A stretch of 64,000 nt of DNA from Flavobacterium sp. YO12 (GCF_004119495.1 NZ_NRQU01000006.1:62001-126000), one strand, 5' to 3'; shown: positions 17,063 to 27,289, numbered from the stretch's first letter. Notes: generated from the sequence alone by a model not told the origin. Numbers and translations are program-made.

Positions 17063-17841
17063 TATGCTCTAATTATAAAATGCTCTTTTTCTTGTTCGTA
17101 TCTAAAAAATACAAATCCCCATTGAAAGGTATCGATAGTAACTTTTACTTTTGGGTGATTTTTTATGATTTCCCAAGTTTCCTCCATTTCTGGAGACCAA
17201 TGAATATCATCAAAAATCCAAACTGAATTGTTGTTGATTGTTGGTAATAAACTTTCAAAATAGGCTAAAGTTGCTTTTTTAGAATGATTACCGTCAAAGT
17301 AAATTAGATCGTATGTTTTAGATTTTAGATTTTCAGAAACTAAAAAAGATTCAAATTCTACAATTATGTTTTCGACGTTTTTGCAATCAAATTTTTCCAG
17401 TTGATTTTTTGCAATATTTCCAGTTTGTGGGCATCCTTCAATAGTAGTAACTTTTGCGTTTGTGTTTCCAAGAGCTAGGGCAGAAGTTGCTAAACCTAAT
17501 GAAGTTCCTATTTCAAGAATGTTATTTGGCTTGAAATAATTGGTTACTCTAAATAATAGTTCAGCACGTTTTGGAGAAATTCCAGCCGTCAATGCAATTT
17601 TAGAAATTTGTCTCTTATCTGATTTAAAGACTTTTGAACCTGCGCCAAAATCAGTTACTTCGATGAAATTTTTGTTTTCAAGAAGTAATTTTCTGTATTT
17701 TTTTAGAATTTTATATTCTGGTTTAGGCTTCTTATCATAGAAACATTTTGTCAGCAGACTAAAAACGAAAGGGGAGTGAACACCATGTTCGTTTTTAGAA
17801 TTCCAAAGAAATTTTAGATAAGATTGTATTTGAAAAAGCAT
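17062..17841 (-). CDS. Class I SAM-dependent methyltransferase, O-methyltransferase-like
   Basis: This 259-residue protein has a Rossmann methyltransferase core. Motif I is NILEIGTSLGLATSALALG (about 115-133), motif II is KVTTIEGCPQTGNIAK, and the post-motif is YDLIYFDGNHSKKATLAYFE, as in catechol O-methyltransferase-like enzymes. The N-terminal about 100 residues are basic and helical. The substrate is unknown. It is followed after 28 bases by nothing coding; the FKBP gene lies upstream with only a short gap, so the two may be cotranscribed. Confidence 0.82.
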   Translation of the reverse strand: MLFQIQSYLKFLWNSKNEHGVHSPFVFSLLTKCFYDKKPKPEYKILKKYRKLLLENKNFIEVTDFGAGSKVFKSDKRQISKIALTAGISPKRAELLFRVTNYFKPNNILEIGTSLGLATSALALGNTNAKVTTIEGCPQTGNIAKNQLEKFDCKNVENIIVEFESFLVSENLKSKTYDLIYFDGNHSKKATLAYFESLLPTINNNSVWIFDDIHWSPEMEETWEIIKNHPKVKVTIDTFQWGFVFFRYEQEKEHFIIRA

Positions 17842-17869
17842 TCTTATAATATTTCGTTTTTCAGGCGAA

Positions 17870-18340
17870 TTAATTTACGGTAATCAGTTTAATTTCAAAT
17901 ATTAAAACAGAACCTCCTGGAATGCCAGAAACAGAATAACTGCCGTATCCTAAATGTGCTGGAACAAACAAAATACCACTTCCGCCTTCTTTAAAAAAGG
18001 GTAATCCTTGCTGCCATCCTAAAATTAATTTGCTTAATGGGAAAGTTGCGCCCGAAGCATTTTGATCAAAAACTTTTCCATTGGTAAGAGAACCTTTGTA
18101 GGTAACAGTAATAGATGATTGTGTAATGGGTTGTTTGCCGGTTCCTTCTTCAGTAATGATATAATGTAAACCAGTGTCTGTTTTTTTTGCTGTTAAATTG
18201 TTTTTAACTAGATAATCTGTGATTTCTTTTTCGTTTTCAACGCTGTAATCTATTTTTTCAGGAATTTTTTCTAATCCAGAATCACTTGAACAAGAGATAA
18301 AAAAGGTAAGAATTGAAAAAGCAACTAATAATTTTTTCAT
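17870..18340 (-). CDS. FKBP-type peptidyl-prolyl isomerase lipoprotein
   Basis: This 156-residue lipoprotein (lipid cysteine in FFISCSSD) has a C-terminal FKBP domain from about residue 72. Conserved features are VTYKGSLTNGKVFDQN, LILGWQQGLPFFKEGG, FVPAHLGYG and the closing IPGGSVLIFEIKL. It should act on envelope proteins in the periplasm. The size and architecture resemble the gliding-associated lipoprotein GldI of Flavobacterium, but the match is not specific enough to name it. Confidence 0.88.
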   Translation of the reverse strand: MKKLLVAFSILTFFISCSSDSGLEKIPEKIDYSVENEKEITDYLVKNNLTAKKTDTGLHYIITEEGTGKQPITQSSITVTYKGSLTNGKVFDQNASGATFPLSKLILGWQQGLPFFKEGGSGILFVPAHLGYGSYSVSGIPGGSVLIFEIKLITVN

Positions 18341-18445
18341 GTGGTATTTGTTTTTAAAGATCGTAAATATATAAAATTAGGCTTTAGTCTGTGTTTTAGT
18401 TGAAAAAATGATTTTTTTTGAAAACAAAAATCTATAACTGAAATA

Positions 18446-20308
18446 TTAACTTTCAAGTTTAGCCGAAAGTTCAAACCAGCGTTCTTCTTTTTTATCTATT
18501 TTGTTTATGATGCTTTGCAGTTCGTTTGCTTTTTTCTCAATATCGGCGTCGGCAACTTTTCCGTCAGAGAATAATTGCTCGATTTTAGTTTTTTCGATTT
18601 CTAAATCTTTAATTTCTCTTTCTATTTTTTGATATTCTTTTTGCTCGTTGAAACTTAAATTTCCAGTAGGATTGTTTTGTTTCCAGTCTTTCTTTTCGGC
18701 TTTGTTTTCTTCTTTTTGAGCCACATCGGCACTGTCTTCATAAGCACGGAAATCAGAATAGTTTCCAGGGAAATTCTCGATTTCTCCATTTCCTCTAAAA
18801 ACAAATAAATGATCGACAATTTTATCCATAAAATAACGGTCGTGCGAAACTACTAATAGACATCCTGGATAGTCTAAAAGGAAACTTTCAAGAACGTTTA
18901 GCGTTACAATATCTAAATCGTTTGTTGGCTCATCTAGAATTAAAAAGTTTGGATTCTGAATTAAAACCGTACATAAATACAAACGTTTTAATTCTCCACC
19001 GCTTAATTTTTCGACATAATCGTATTGTTTTTTGGCATCAAAAAGAAAACGCTCTAACAATTGCGAAGCCGAAATGATTTTTCCTTTTGCAAGCGGAATA
19101 TATTCTCCGTACTCTTTTATAATATCAATTACACGCTGACCCGGTTTTGGATTAATTCCGGATTGTGTATAATATCCAATTTTAATAGTATCTCCTTTTA
19201 CAACCCTGCCGCTGTCTGGCGGAATTGTTCCTGTAAGAAGATTTAAGAAAGTAGATTTTCCTGTTCCGTTTTTACCAATAATTCCAATTCTTTCACCACG
19301 CTGAAAATCAAAACTAAAGTTGTCTAGAATAACACGGTCTTTGAATTTTTTAGAAAGTTTATGAAGCTCGATAATTTTGCTTCCCATTCTTTCCATGTTA
19401 ATTTCAAGCTCAACTTTGTTTTCTTTACGTCGGCTTTGTGCTTTTTCTTTAATTACATAAAAATCGTCCTGACGTGATTTAGATTTAGTTGTTCTCGCTT
19501 TTGGCTGGCGGCGCATCCATTCTAATTCTTTTACAAAAAGATTTTTTGCTTTGTCAATACTAGAATTTTCAGAAGTAATTCGCTCTTCTTTTTTCTCTAA
19601 ATAATACGAGTAATTTCCTTTGTATTGATACAATTTACCATTGTCTAATTCGATAATTTCGTTACAAACACGCTCCAAAAAGAAACGGTCGTGCGTTACC
19701 ATAAACAAGGTGATATTTTCTTTAGCAAAATAACTTTCAAGCCATTCGATCATTTCAAGATCTAAATGGTTGGTTGGCTCATCTAGAATCAATAAATCAG
19801 GGCGATTGATTAATATGATGGCCAATGAAAGACGTTTTTTTTGCCCTCCAGAAAGATTTTTTACTTTAAGTTTAAAATCCTCAAGTTTTAACTTGAATAA
19901 AATTTGTTTGTACTGCGTTTCAAAATCCCAAGCATTATGCTGATCCATTCCGTCAAAAGCTTTTTGGTACGCTTCTTCGTCATTTGGGTTTTCTAGTGCT
20001 TTTTCGTATGCTTCAATTATTTTAAGCGTTTCATTGTCTGAAGCGAAAATACTTTCTTCAATCGTAAGTTCATCCTGCAAATTATTGTCCTGCGACAGAA
20101 AAGCCATTCTGATTCCTTTTCTTAAAACAACTTGCCCGGTATCTGGTTCGTCTAAACCATTAATGATACTCATAATAGTTGTTTTTCCAGAACCATTTTT
20201 GGCAATAAAAGCGATTTTTTGATCTTTATTGATTCCAAAAGAAATGTTGTCAAAAAGGACTCTTTCGCCAAATGACTTTGATATATTTTCTACAGATAAG
20301 TAATTCAC
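18446..20308 (-). CDS. ABC-F family ATPase (Uup/EttA-like translation factor)
   Basis: This 620-residue soluble protein has two ABC domains. The first has Walker A AKNGSGKTT (about 35-43), signature LSGGQKKRLSLA and LDEPTNHLDLEMIEW. The second has GKNGTGKST, LSGGELKRLYL and LDEPTNDLDIVTL. A charged linker around residues 240-310 and a C-terminal coiled coil (QKEYQKIEREIKDLEIEK) resemble Uup. There are no membrane segments. ABC-F proteins act on the ribosome; some protect it from antibiotics, but nothing here marks it as a resistance protein. Confidence 0.93.
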   Translation of the reverse strand: MNYLSVENISKSFGERVLFDNISFGINKDQKIAFIAKNGSGKTTIMSIINGLDEPDTGQVVLRKGIRMAFLSQDNNLQDELTIEESIFASDNETLKIIEAYEKALENPNDEEAYQKAFDGMDQHNAWDFETQYKQILFKLKLEDFKLKVKNLSGGQKKRLSLAIILINRPDLLILDEPTNHLDLEMIEWLESYFAKENITLFMVTHDRFFLERVCNEIIELDNGKLYQYKGNYSYYLEKKEERITSENSSIDKAKNLFVKELEWMRRQPKARTTKSKSRQDDFYVIKEKAQSRRKENKVELEINMERMGSKIIELHKLSKKFKDRVILDNFSFDFQRGERIGIIGKNGTGKSTFLNLLTGTIPPDSGRVVKGDTIKIGYYTQSGINPKPGQRVIDIIKEYGEYIPLAKGKIISASQLLERFLFDAKKQYDYVEKLSGGELKRLYLCTVLIQNPNFLILDEPTNDLDIVTLNVLESFLLDYPGCLLVVSHDRYFMDKIVDHLFVFRGNGEIENFPGNYSDFRAYEDSADVAQKEENKAEKKDWKQNNPTGNLSFNEQKEYQKIEREIKDLEIEKTKIEQLFSDGKVADADIEKKANELQSIINKIDKKEERWFELSAKLES

Positions 20309-20399
20309 TTTTGTAATTATAAGTTATAAAATATGAGTTATGAATGTTTTGAAAAACATAACTTTCTGCAAAAGTAAACTATTATCTTGCATTTGCGAA

Positions 20400-21365
20400 T
20401 TATTTATGGAGATACGATCCTAGAAGAGGACTCAAATCAAAGTAATGTATTTGCTGCGGATTATTTAAGATGGGTTTGCGAACCAAAGATTCATTTGTAA
20501 TAAAATAATGAAGTCCGTCTTTTGTGGTAATTCCTTCAATTTGATGAAATAGGAGTTTTAGATGTATTCGACGTTTATTTCCTGATAAAAAATCTCCATT
20601 TTTAAAATCATACAATAAATAGAGAAAAGGCTTTCCTGTTTTTGAGTAACCGCACAAAACAATTGCTTTTTTGTTTTCAAGAAAAACGGCACCCGTAACT
20701 AAACCTTTTGTGTTAATTGTGCTTTTAAATTGTGCAATATGATTTCCAGCGTGATTTGGTAAAACGTAAATACTCGTTTTTGAAGATTTCCATTGCTTGG
20801 TAAACAGATAAATACTGTCCTTTGAAACTATAAAAGCTTCGCAGTCAAATTTGGTTGTGTTTGGCTTCTTTGCAGAAAAATCAGTTTGATCAGAATACTT
20901 GAATGAAATTGTTTCAATAATTGGATTCTCATTCAAAAATGATGTTTTGTTTATTTTTAGAATTTTTAAGTCAGTTCGATTTCCGCTTGCATTATTTCCG
21001 CAATCGCCAATATAAATATGTGTGCTGTCTTGTGATATTTCTTCCCAATCATTATTTACAGCGTGCTCAAGAATAATTTTCCGTCTAATATTCCCAATAG
21101 AGTCCAATCCGTAAATAGTTTTATCATGATCGTCATTATGTGTCCATAATAAGTTGTCGAATGCAATTAGTCCTGAAGTTTCTTTCACAGAGTCACTTAA
21201 TTTGATTGAATATACAGGTTTTACTTTTATGTTTTTATAGAGACAGCTTCCGTCATTTTGAGTTGCTTTTGGATTGTAGTTTTTCGAAAGAGGATCTGTA
21301 CAGCCAGAAACCTGCGAATAAGCTGAAGTGAAAATTATAAGGAAAAAGAAAATTACTTTTTTCAT
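20400..21365 (-). CDS. Secreted protein with CTDPxxxNYNPxAT...DGSC motif and a propeller-like body
   Basis: This 321-residue protein has a signal peptide (MKKVIFFFLIIFTSAYSQ). A small cysteine motif follows, GCTDPLSKNYNPKATQNDGS then C, common in secreted proteins of Bacteroidota. The remaining about 270 residues consist of short beta-strand units (LLWTHNDDHDKTIYGLD, YIGDCGNNASGNRTDLKILK, YLFTKQWKSSKTSIYVL), suggesting a beta-propeller. No catalytic motif is recognised. No T9SS sorting domain is present at its C-terminus. Confidence 0.75.
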   Translation of the reverse strand: MKKVIFFFLIIFTSAYSQVSGCTDPLSKNYNPKATQNDGSCLYKNIKVKPVYSIKLSDSVKETSGLIAFDNLLWTHNDDHDKTIYGLDSIGNIRRKIILEHAVNNDWEEISQDSTHIYIGDCGNNASGNRTDLKILKINKTSFLNENPIIETISFKYSDQTDFSAKKPNTTKFDCEAFIVSKDSIYLFTKQWKSSKTSIYVLPNHAGNHIAQFKSTINTKGLVTGAVFLENKKAIVLCGYSKTGKPFLYLLYDFKNGDFLSGNKRRIHLKLLFHQIEGITTKDGLHYFITNESLVRKPILNNPQQIHYFDLSPLLGSYLHK

Positions 21366-21563
21366 TTACAAATAGGCATTAATAAAAACAAAAGTACGGT
21401 ATTAAGAGATTAACATGAAAAAGGCTTTTTTGTTGCATTTTGATTTTTGAAGTTCATTTTAGATATTATTTTAAGATAGATTCTTTTTAAAATATTTATT
21501 AGAAATAAAAACGAGATCTCGTCTATTATTTTAAATTTGTTATTGCCAAAAACAAAGTAATTT

Positions 21564-22754
21564 ATGAAAATTAAAGAAAATTTATACAATCAAAGGATTA
21601 TATCAATAGATGCTTTACGTGGAATTACCATTTTTGTAATGATATTTGTAAATGAATTGGCAAGTATAAAAGAAGTCCCGCAATGGCTTAGGCATATGCC
21701 TGCAGATGCAGATGCGATGACTTTTGTTGATGTAGTTTTTCCTGCTTTTTTGTTTATTGTAGGTATGTCAATTCCATTTGCTTTCAATGCCAGATTGCTT
21801 AAAGGAGACAGTCCTAAAGTAATTTGGATTCATACTTTAAAAAGAGCTTTGGCTCTAATCATTATTGGTGTTTTTATGGTTAATGCCGAATATGGTTTTG
21901 ATGCTTCAAAAATGATTATTTCTCCGGTGCTTTGGGCGCTTTTAGCCTATGCAATGCCAATTCCTATTTGGAATAAATACCCTAAAGATTTCCCAATTTG
22001 GTTAAAAAACAGTCTTCACTACGGCGGAATGCTCGTTCTGGTTATTCTTTATTTTTTATATGTGCGAGATACCGGCGAAATTGGAATAACGCCTAAATGG
22101 TGGGGAATTCTAGGATTAATTGGCTGGGCGTATCTTTTTTCGGTAATTTACTATTGGCTTGTTTCAGGACGATTATGGGCGATGATTGCATTTTTGTTTG
22201 TTTGTGTAATTGCAAATTCAATAAATCTAAGTGCTGATCTTCCGCTGTCAAATCTGCCTTGGTTTAAATTTATTGCTGGACATTTAACGCACGCTGCATT
22301 AGTGAGTGCAGGAGTAATAATCTCGTTATTGTTTTTTGACAGGAAAACACAGCAAAAAATTAACTGGCCGGTAATTGCTTTTGCCGTTTTGTTTTTTGCA
22401 ATCGGGTACTTTTTGCGCCCTTATTTTGGAATTTCAAAAATAAAAGGAACGCCGTCTTGGACCATGTTTTCTGCTGGAATTTGTACCGTGCTGTTTTACT
22501 TTTTGTATTGGTTAATGGAAGTTAAGAAACAAACAAAATGGAGTGCGTTTTTTATGCCAGCCGCAGCAAACCCTTTATTAATTTACATTCTTCCCGGAGT
22601 AATTTACTATTTCTGCAAAGCTTTGGGATTTCATATTATTCCAGGTTATTTTAGAGTAGGAGTTCCGGGAATAATTTGGTCACTAGTATTTTCTACAATT
22701 ATGCTTTTTGTTATGAAAGTATGTAATAAGTATAAAATTCAACTTCATTTATAG
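21564..22754 (+). CDS. DUF5009/HGSNAT-like membrane acyltransferase (first of two)
   Basis: This 396-residue membrane protein has about ten hydrophobic helices. It begins RIISIDALRGITIFVMIFVN, the DALRG signature of the heparan-alpha-glucosaminide N-acetyltransferase-like (NagX/DUF5009) superfamily. The DVVFPAFLFIVGMSIPFAF motif follows. Members move acetyl groups across the membrane to amino sugars, but the substrate here is unknown. A second member of the family is at 35.2-36.4 kb. The conserved catalytic histidine cannot be assigned confidently. Confidence 0.85.
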   Translation: MKIKENLYNQRIISIDALRGITIFVMIFVNELASIKEVPQWLRHMPADADAMTFVDVVFPAFLFIVGMSIPFAFNARLLKGDSPKVIWIHTLKRALALIIIGVFMVNAEYGFDASKMIISPVLWALLAYAMPIPIWNKYPKDFPIWLKNSLHYGGMLVLVILYFLYVRDTGEIGITPKWWGILGLIGWAYLFSVIYYWLVSGRLWAMIAFLFVCVIANSINLSADLPLSNLPWFKFIAGHLTHAALVSAGVIISLLFFDRKTQQKINWPVIAFAVLFFAIGYFLRPYFGISKIKGTPSWTMFSAGICTVLFYFLYWLMEVKKQTKWSAFFMPAAANPLLIYILPGVIYYFCKALGFHIIPGYFRVGVPGIIWSLVFSTIMLFVMKVCNKYKIQLHL

Positions 22755-22790
22755 TAAGTCAAACAAGAGATTCTATTTGTAATAAAACGG

Positions 22791-23381
22791 TTAATGAATA
22801 CGAACAGATTTTATTTCTAAAACGGCGTTTGATGTTGGATTGTAGTTTACAAAATTGAATTTGCAAAGGTTATGGATATTTAAAACCTTTCCATCTGCAA
22901 GACCATCTTGCTTGAACTCTGTCCACAGAATTTTTATTGTCGTAAAGCTTTTTGCTGATATCGGAAGATCAACTCTTGGGTGTAAGCCGCCATGCATACA
23001 TCCAGTGCCTTCTTCATTTCCTTCGCGAGCCTGAAGTTTTATTAATTCATTTGATTTATAGGTAATACTCACATATTTTGAGTTTTTAGATAAATTTGTG
23101 GGAACGCCGTCATTCGAGTCAGATTCAGAAATCATCACATTCAGCTCAATTGCACCTGCTGGATTTTCTTTTGCTGTAATCTTAATTAACCCCTTTTCTT
23201 TTCTCATTTTATTAATGGTTTCCTGTGTTTCTTTCGTTGGGCCTGCAATATACCATGTCGAAGTTTTTACAAGATCTAAGTTTGAGCTCGAAGAAACGGT
23301 TAATGAAGAAAAACTATACATGAACAGCAAGACTAAAGAAAAAAGAAAATAGTTCAGGATAATCGACGGTTTGTTTTTCAT
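22791..23381 (-). CDS. Secreted protein of unknown function
   Basis: I choose the ATG giving MKNKPSIILNYFLFSLVLLF, a plain signal segment; an upstream ATG adds eight residues. The product is 196 residues. The mature part is hydrophilic with a beta-rich C-terminal half (YVSITYKSNELIKLQAREGN, then GTGCMHGGLHPRVDLPISAK). Two cysteines (in GTGCMHGG and NLCKFNF) could pair. I recognise no family. It is convergent with the acyltransferase gene, with 36 bases between stops. Confidence 0.65.
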   Translation of the reverse strand: MKNKPSIILNYFLFSLVLLFMYSFSSLTVSSSSNLDLVKTSTWYIAGPTKETQETINKMRKEKGLIKITAKENPAGAIELNVMISESDSNDGVPTNLSKNSKYVSITYKSNELIKLQAREGNEEGTGCMHGGLHPRVDLPISAKSFTTIKILWTEFKQDGLADGKVLNIHNLCKFNFVNYNPTSNAVLEIKSVRIH

Positions 23382-23498
23382 AAAAAAGAGAGGTTTCATC
23401 TTCAAAAATATAATTTTCTTTTTTATTATTTTGAAAGAGATACCTATTCTAAATAAAATTTTAAATTTGTAAGAAGTTGTTTCCGAAAACTTTACGAA

Positions 23499-24680
23499 AT
23501 GAAAAAAGCAAAATCAATACTTGTTTTATTTTTCTTTTTTGAGATGTCGTTTTGTTACGCACAAAATGATTCCATTTCGAATAATCAAAAAGACATTTTG
23601 GATGTATTGTATAAGCTTTTCCATAAAAACGATTCTGTTCGAATAAAACCAGAAAAAAAAGTAGCATTTTCTTTGCTTCCAGTTCCTATAGATGCAAATA
23701 AAAGTGCTGGATTAGTAGTGTCATTTTTAACCACATTTTATTTGGGAGACAGCAAAACAACACGAATGTCTCAAATTACCTTTTCTCCTTATTTTAGTTT
23801 CACCAAACAATATGTTTTTCCTGTGCAGTCTTATATTTATACGGCAGATAATAAGTGGAACTTTATAGGAGATTACAGGTATATGATTTATCCGCAAGAT
23901 ACTTATGGTTTGGGAGGACATAATACCGAAGATAAAATGTCTACTTTGGATTATCAGCAATGGAGATTTTATCAATTTACAACCCGAAAAGTTATTGGTA
24001 ATTTCAGAATGGGATTGGGCGTATTGTTTGATAATTATCAAAATATTTCTGAAGATTCCTACATAGATGAAGAAACAGATTACTCTAAATATATGAACGG
24101 TGATTTTACGGATGAAACTTCGTTAGGATTTGCTGTTCAAGGTTTGTATGATTCTAGAGAAAACAATGTAAATCCAGAACAAGGTTTGTATGTCGAAGCA
24201 GATTATAGAATGAATACAAGCGGAGTCGATGGTAAAAAATGGAATTCTATTTATTTTGATGCCCGAAAATATCATTCGTTTAATAAACACAAACATCGAG
24301 TTTTAGCGTATAGAGCCTTTTATTGGTCCACTTTTGGAGGAAAACCGCATTATCTTGACTTGCCAAGTATTGGTTGGGATCGAGACGGAAAAACGGGTCG
24401 TGGTTTTACCAGAAATAGATTTAGAAGCAATGCACTTATTTATTTTGAAACCGAATATCGTACCGATATTTCAAAAAATGGTTTTTGGGGCGCCGTCTTT
24501 TTTACCAATATTTCCTCAGTTTCAAAATTAGACACCTATCAGTTTAGTAAATGGAATCCCGCCGTTGGAACGGGATTACGTATTAAATGGAATAAACAGA
24601 ATAATAGTAATTTGGTGCTGGATTTTGGAGTTAGCAAAAACGATTGGTCGCTGCGATTAGGTTTAACCGAAAATTTCTAA
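23499..24680 (+). CDS. BamA/TamA-family (Omp85-like) outer-membrane barrel
   Basis: This 393-residue protein has a signal peptide ending SFCYAQ. After a short linker the rest is a barrel with repeated aromatic strands. The GLYVEADYRM and SLGFAVQGLYDSRENNVNPEQG segments resemble the surface-antigen barrel of Omp85 proteins (DSRDN...P.G signature), and the final strand DWSLRLGLTENF ends in phenylalanine, as required for barrel assembly. No POTRA domains are present, so it is a short barrel-only member. A role in secretion or lipid export is inference. Confidence 0.8.
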   Translation: MKKAKSILVLFFFFEMSFCYAQNDSISNNQKDILDVLYKLFHKNDSVRIKPEKKVAFSLLPVPIDANKSAGLVVSFLTTFYLGDSKTTRMSQITFSPYFSFTKQYVFPVQSYIYTADNKWNFIGDYRYMIYPQDTYGLGGHNTEDKMSTLDYQQWRFYQFTTRKVIGNFRMGLGVLFDNYQNISEDSYIDEETDYSKYMNGDFTDETSLGFAVQGLYDSRENNVNPEQGLYVEADYRMNTSGVDGKKWNSIYFDARKYHSFNKHKHRVLAYRAFYWSTFGGKPHYLDLPSIGWDRDGKTGRGFTRNRFRSNALIYFETEYRTDISKNGFWGAVFFTNISSVSKLDTYQFSKWNPAVGTGLRIKWNKQNNSNLVLDFGVSKNDWSLRLGLTENF

Positions 24681-24711
24681 CTTTCCCAAAAATCAAATTA
24701 CTTAAAATTTC

Positions 24712-25875
24712 ATGCAATTATCGGTTGTTATACTTAATTATAATGTGCGTTACTTTCTCGAACAATGCATTTTGAGTGTTCAAGAAGCACTTTTAACACT
24801 TGATGCCGAAATTATTGTAGTAGATAATAATTCATCTGACGATAGTTGTTTGATGATGAAAAATAAATTCCCTAATATTAAATTAATTCAGAATGATCGC
24901 AATTTTGGTTTTCCAAAAGGCAATAATATTGGAGTTCAATTTGCATCGGGAAAATACATTTGTATTTTAAATCCTGATACAGTCGTTGCAGAAGATACAT
25001 TTACTAAAATTTTGGCTTTCGCCGAAGAAAAGCAAGATTTAGGAATAATAGGTTGTAAATTAATTGACGGTACCGGAAGTTTTCTGCCCGAAAGTAAACG
25101 AGGTATTCCAACTCCTTGGGTTGCTTTTACAAAGATTTTTGGTTTGTATAAAGTATTTCCAAAATCACGAATATTTAATCGTTACTATGCCCAGCATTTA
25201 AATAAAGATCAAAGCGGAAAAGTTGAGATTTTAGTGGGAGCTTTTATGTTTATGAAACGAGATCTTTACCTTGAACTAGGAGGATTTGATGAAAATTGTT
25301 TTATGTATGCAGATGATATTGACTTGTCTTATCGTGCACTTTTGAAGCAAAAATCAAATTATTATTTTCATGAAACGACTGTTTTGCACTATAAAGGAGA
25401 AAGTACAGTAAAGGACGAAAAATATATGCTGCGTTTTCAAGAAGCAATGAATTACTTTTATCAAAAGCATTTTAAGAAATCTTGGTTTTTTACATTTTTT
25501 ATTCAAATAGGAAGTTTTGTTTTTTCATTTTTCAAAATGTTTCAAGCGAAAATAAAAGTAAAACCATCGCCGGAAAGTTTTATTTTTTATTCCTCAAATC
25601 AAAATTTGTCTGAAAAATTACCATCTATTTTAAAAAATAAAGTGCAGTTTTTAGATTTAAAAAAAGAAAAAATGGTAAATTCGTGCCAGGTTTTTAAGGG
25701 GAAAAACATTGAGATAATTTTGGATAATCAGTATGTTTCATTCAAAAAATGTATCAAAATCATAGAAACTCTTAAAGATAAGAACATTACTTTTAAGATT
25801 TTACCTAAAAATACAAATTTTATAATTGGAAGCAATTCGCGAAATGACATGGGTCAAATTGTGAAAATTGAGTAG
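24712..25875 (+). CDS. Glycosyltransferase family 2
   Basis: This 387-residue protein has a GT-A nucleotide-sugar domain in the first about 250 residues. The N-terminal VVILNYNVRYFLEQCILSVQ, EIIVVDNNSSDDS, the acceptor-site region CILNPDTVV, and MYADDIDLSYRA (the catalytic-base region) fit rhamnosyl- and similar GT2 transferases. A hydrophobic stretch near residues 255-275 (FFTFFIQIGSFVFSFFKMF) may attach it to the inner membrane. The last 110 residues are an extra domain of unknown role. It starts 31 bases after the barrel gene and may be cotranscribed with it. Confidence 0.9.
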   Translation: MQLSVVILNYNVRYFLEQCILSVQEALLTLDAEIIVVDNNSSDDSCLMMKNKFPNIKLIQNDRNFGFPKGNNIGVQFASGKYICILNPDTVVAEDTFTKILAFAEEKQDLGIIGCKLIDGTGSFLPESKRGIPTPWVAFTKIFGLYKVFPKSRIFNRYYAQHLNKDQSGKVEILVGAFMFMKRDLYLELGGFDENCFMYADDIDLSYRALLKQKSNYYFHETTVLHYKGESTVKDEKYMLRFQEAMNYFYQKHFKKSWFFTFFIQIGSFVFSFFKMFQAKIKVKPSPESFIFYSSNQNLSEKLPSILKNKVQFLDLKKEKMVNSCQVFKGKNIEIILDNQYVSFKKCIKIIETLKDKNITFKILPKNTNFIIGSNSRNDMGQIVKIE

Positions 25876-25959
25876 AAAATTATATTAAATGTAATTTATA
25901 TTTAAAATATTCAGTAATTTCGCAATCTGATAATCAAAATCACCCTTGAGGATAACAAT

Positions 25960-27270
25960 ATGGCAAGATTTGAATTAAAACTTCCAAAAATGGGAGAAAG
26001 TGTCGCTGAAGCAACCATTACAAACTGGTTGAAAGAAGTTGGAGACAGAATTGAAGCTGATGAAGCTGTACTAGAGATTGCAACTGATAAAGTTGACAGC
26101 GAAGTGCCAAGCGAAGTGTCGGGCGTTTTAGTTGAACAATTGTTTGGTAAAGACGATTTAGTTCAAGTAGGACAAACCATTGCTATTATTGAAACAGAAG
26201 GTGATGCTCCAGCTGTGCAAGCTGTTGAAGAAACTGCAGTTCCTGTAGAAGCAGTAGAAATTGAAAAAACAATAGAAACAGTTAAAGAGGCAGTTTCTGT
26301 ACCGCAGGATTTTTCTGGATCAGATAAATTCTTTTCTCCTTTAGTGAAAAATATTGCAAAAGAAGAAGGTGTTTCTGTTGCTGAATTGAACAATATTGCA
26401 GGTTCAGGAAAAGATGGACGCGTAACAAAAGAAGATATTCTAAAGTTTATAGAAAATAGAAAATCAGGTGCTCCTGCTCCGCAAACTGTTGCTGCTGCGC
26501 CAAAAGCGGCAGAGTCAATAGTGCAAAAAAGCCAGCAGGCTGTTCCAGTTTCTGTTAATGGAGGTGACGAAATTATTGAAATGGACAGAATGCGTAAACT
26601 GATTTCAGGTTACATGACGGCTTCAGTTCAAACTTCGGCTCACGTACAATCATTTATTGAAGTTGACGTAACAAATATTGTAAAATGGAGAGATAAAGTG
26701 AAAACTGCTTTTGAGAAAAGAGAAGGCGAGAAGCTTACTTTTACTCCAATTATGATGGAAGCTGTTGCAAAAGCTTTAAAAGATTTTCCTGGAATGAATA
26801 TTTCTGTTGATGGAGATTATATCATCAAAAAGAAAAATATTAATTTAGGAATGGCAGCCGCATTGCCAAACGGAAATCTAATTGTTCCTGTAATTAAAAA
26901 TGCAGATCAATTAAATCTTGTTGGAATGGCAAAAGCCGTAAATGATTTAGGAAATCGTGCAAAAGCTGGAAAATTAAAACCAGATGATACACAAGGTGGA
27001 ACTTATACAGTAACAAATGTTGGAACATTTGGAAGTGTTTTTGGAACTCCAATTATCAATCAGCCTCAAGTTGGTATTTTAGCTCTTGGTGCGATTCGTA
27101 AAGTGCCTGCAGTTATCGAAACACCAGAAGGTGATTTTATCGGAATCCGTCAAAAAATGTTCTTGTCTCACTCTTACGATCATAGAGTTGTTGACGGAGC
27201 TTTAGGAGGAAGTTTTGTGAAAAGAGTAGCAGAGTATTTAGAAGCTTTTGATGTAGATCGTGATTTTTAA
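25960..27270 (+). CDS. 2-oxo acid dehydrogenase E2 component (dihydrolipoamide acyltransferase)
   Basis: This 436-residue E2 has an N-terminal lipoyl domain with the lipoylated lysine in EIATDKVDSEV (K44), an Ala/Pro/Val-rich linker, a peripheral-subunit-binding domain (PLVKNIAKEEGVSVAELNNI) and a catalytic domain from about residue 205. The active-site SHSYDHRVVDGALGG near the C-terminus has the catalytic histidine and aspartate. The branched-chain or multi-substrate type is most likely, but pyruvate and 2-oxoglutarate forms are hard to separate by eye. E1 and E3 genes are not adjacent. Confidence 0.92.
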   Translation: MARFELKLPKMGESVAEATITNWLKEVGDRIEADEAVLEIATDKVDSEVPSEVSGVLVEQLFGKDDLVQVGQTIAIIETEGDAPAVQAVEETAVPVEAVEIEKTIETVKEAVSVPQDFSGSDKFFSPLVKNIAKEEGVSVAELNNIAGSGKDGRVTKEDILKFIENRKSGAPAPQTVAAAPKAAESIVQKSQQAVPVSVNGGDEIIEMDRMRKLISGYMTASVQTSAHVQSFIEVDVTNIVKWRDKVKTAFEKREGEKLTFTPIMMEAVAKALKDFPGMNISVDGDYIIKKKNINLGMAAALPNGNLIVPVIKNADQLNLVGMAKAVNDLGNRAKAGKLKPDDTQGGTYTVTNVGTFGSVFGTPIINQPQVGILALGAIRKVPAVIETPEGDFIGIRQKMFLSHSYDHRVVDGALGGSFVKRVAEYLEAFDVDRDF

Positions 27271-27289
27271 TCGATCGATATTTAGATAC

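Noticed and set aside
18446..20308. ABC-F gene as an antibiotic-resistance determinant
   Set aside because: The linker and C-terminal coiled coil look like housekeeping Uup-type proteins, and no mobile context is present.
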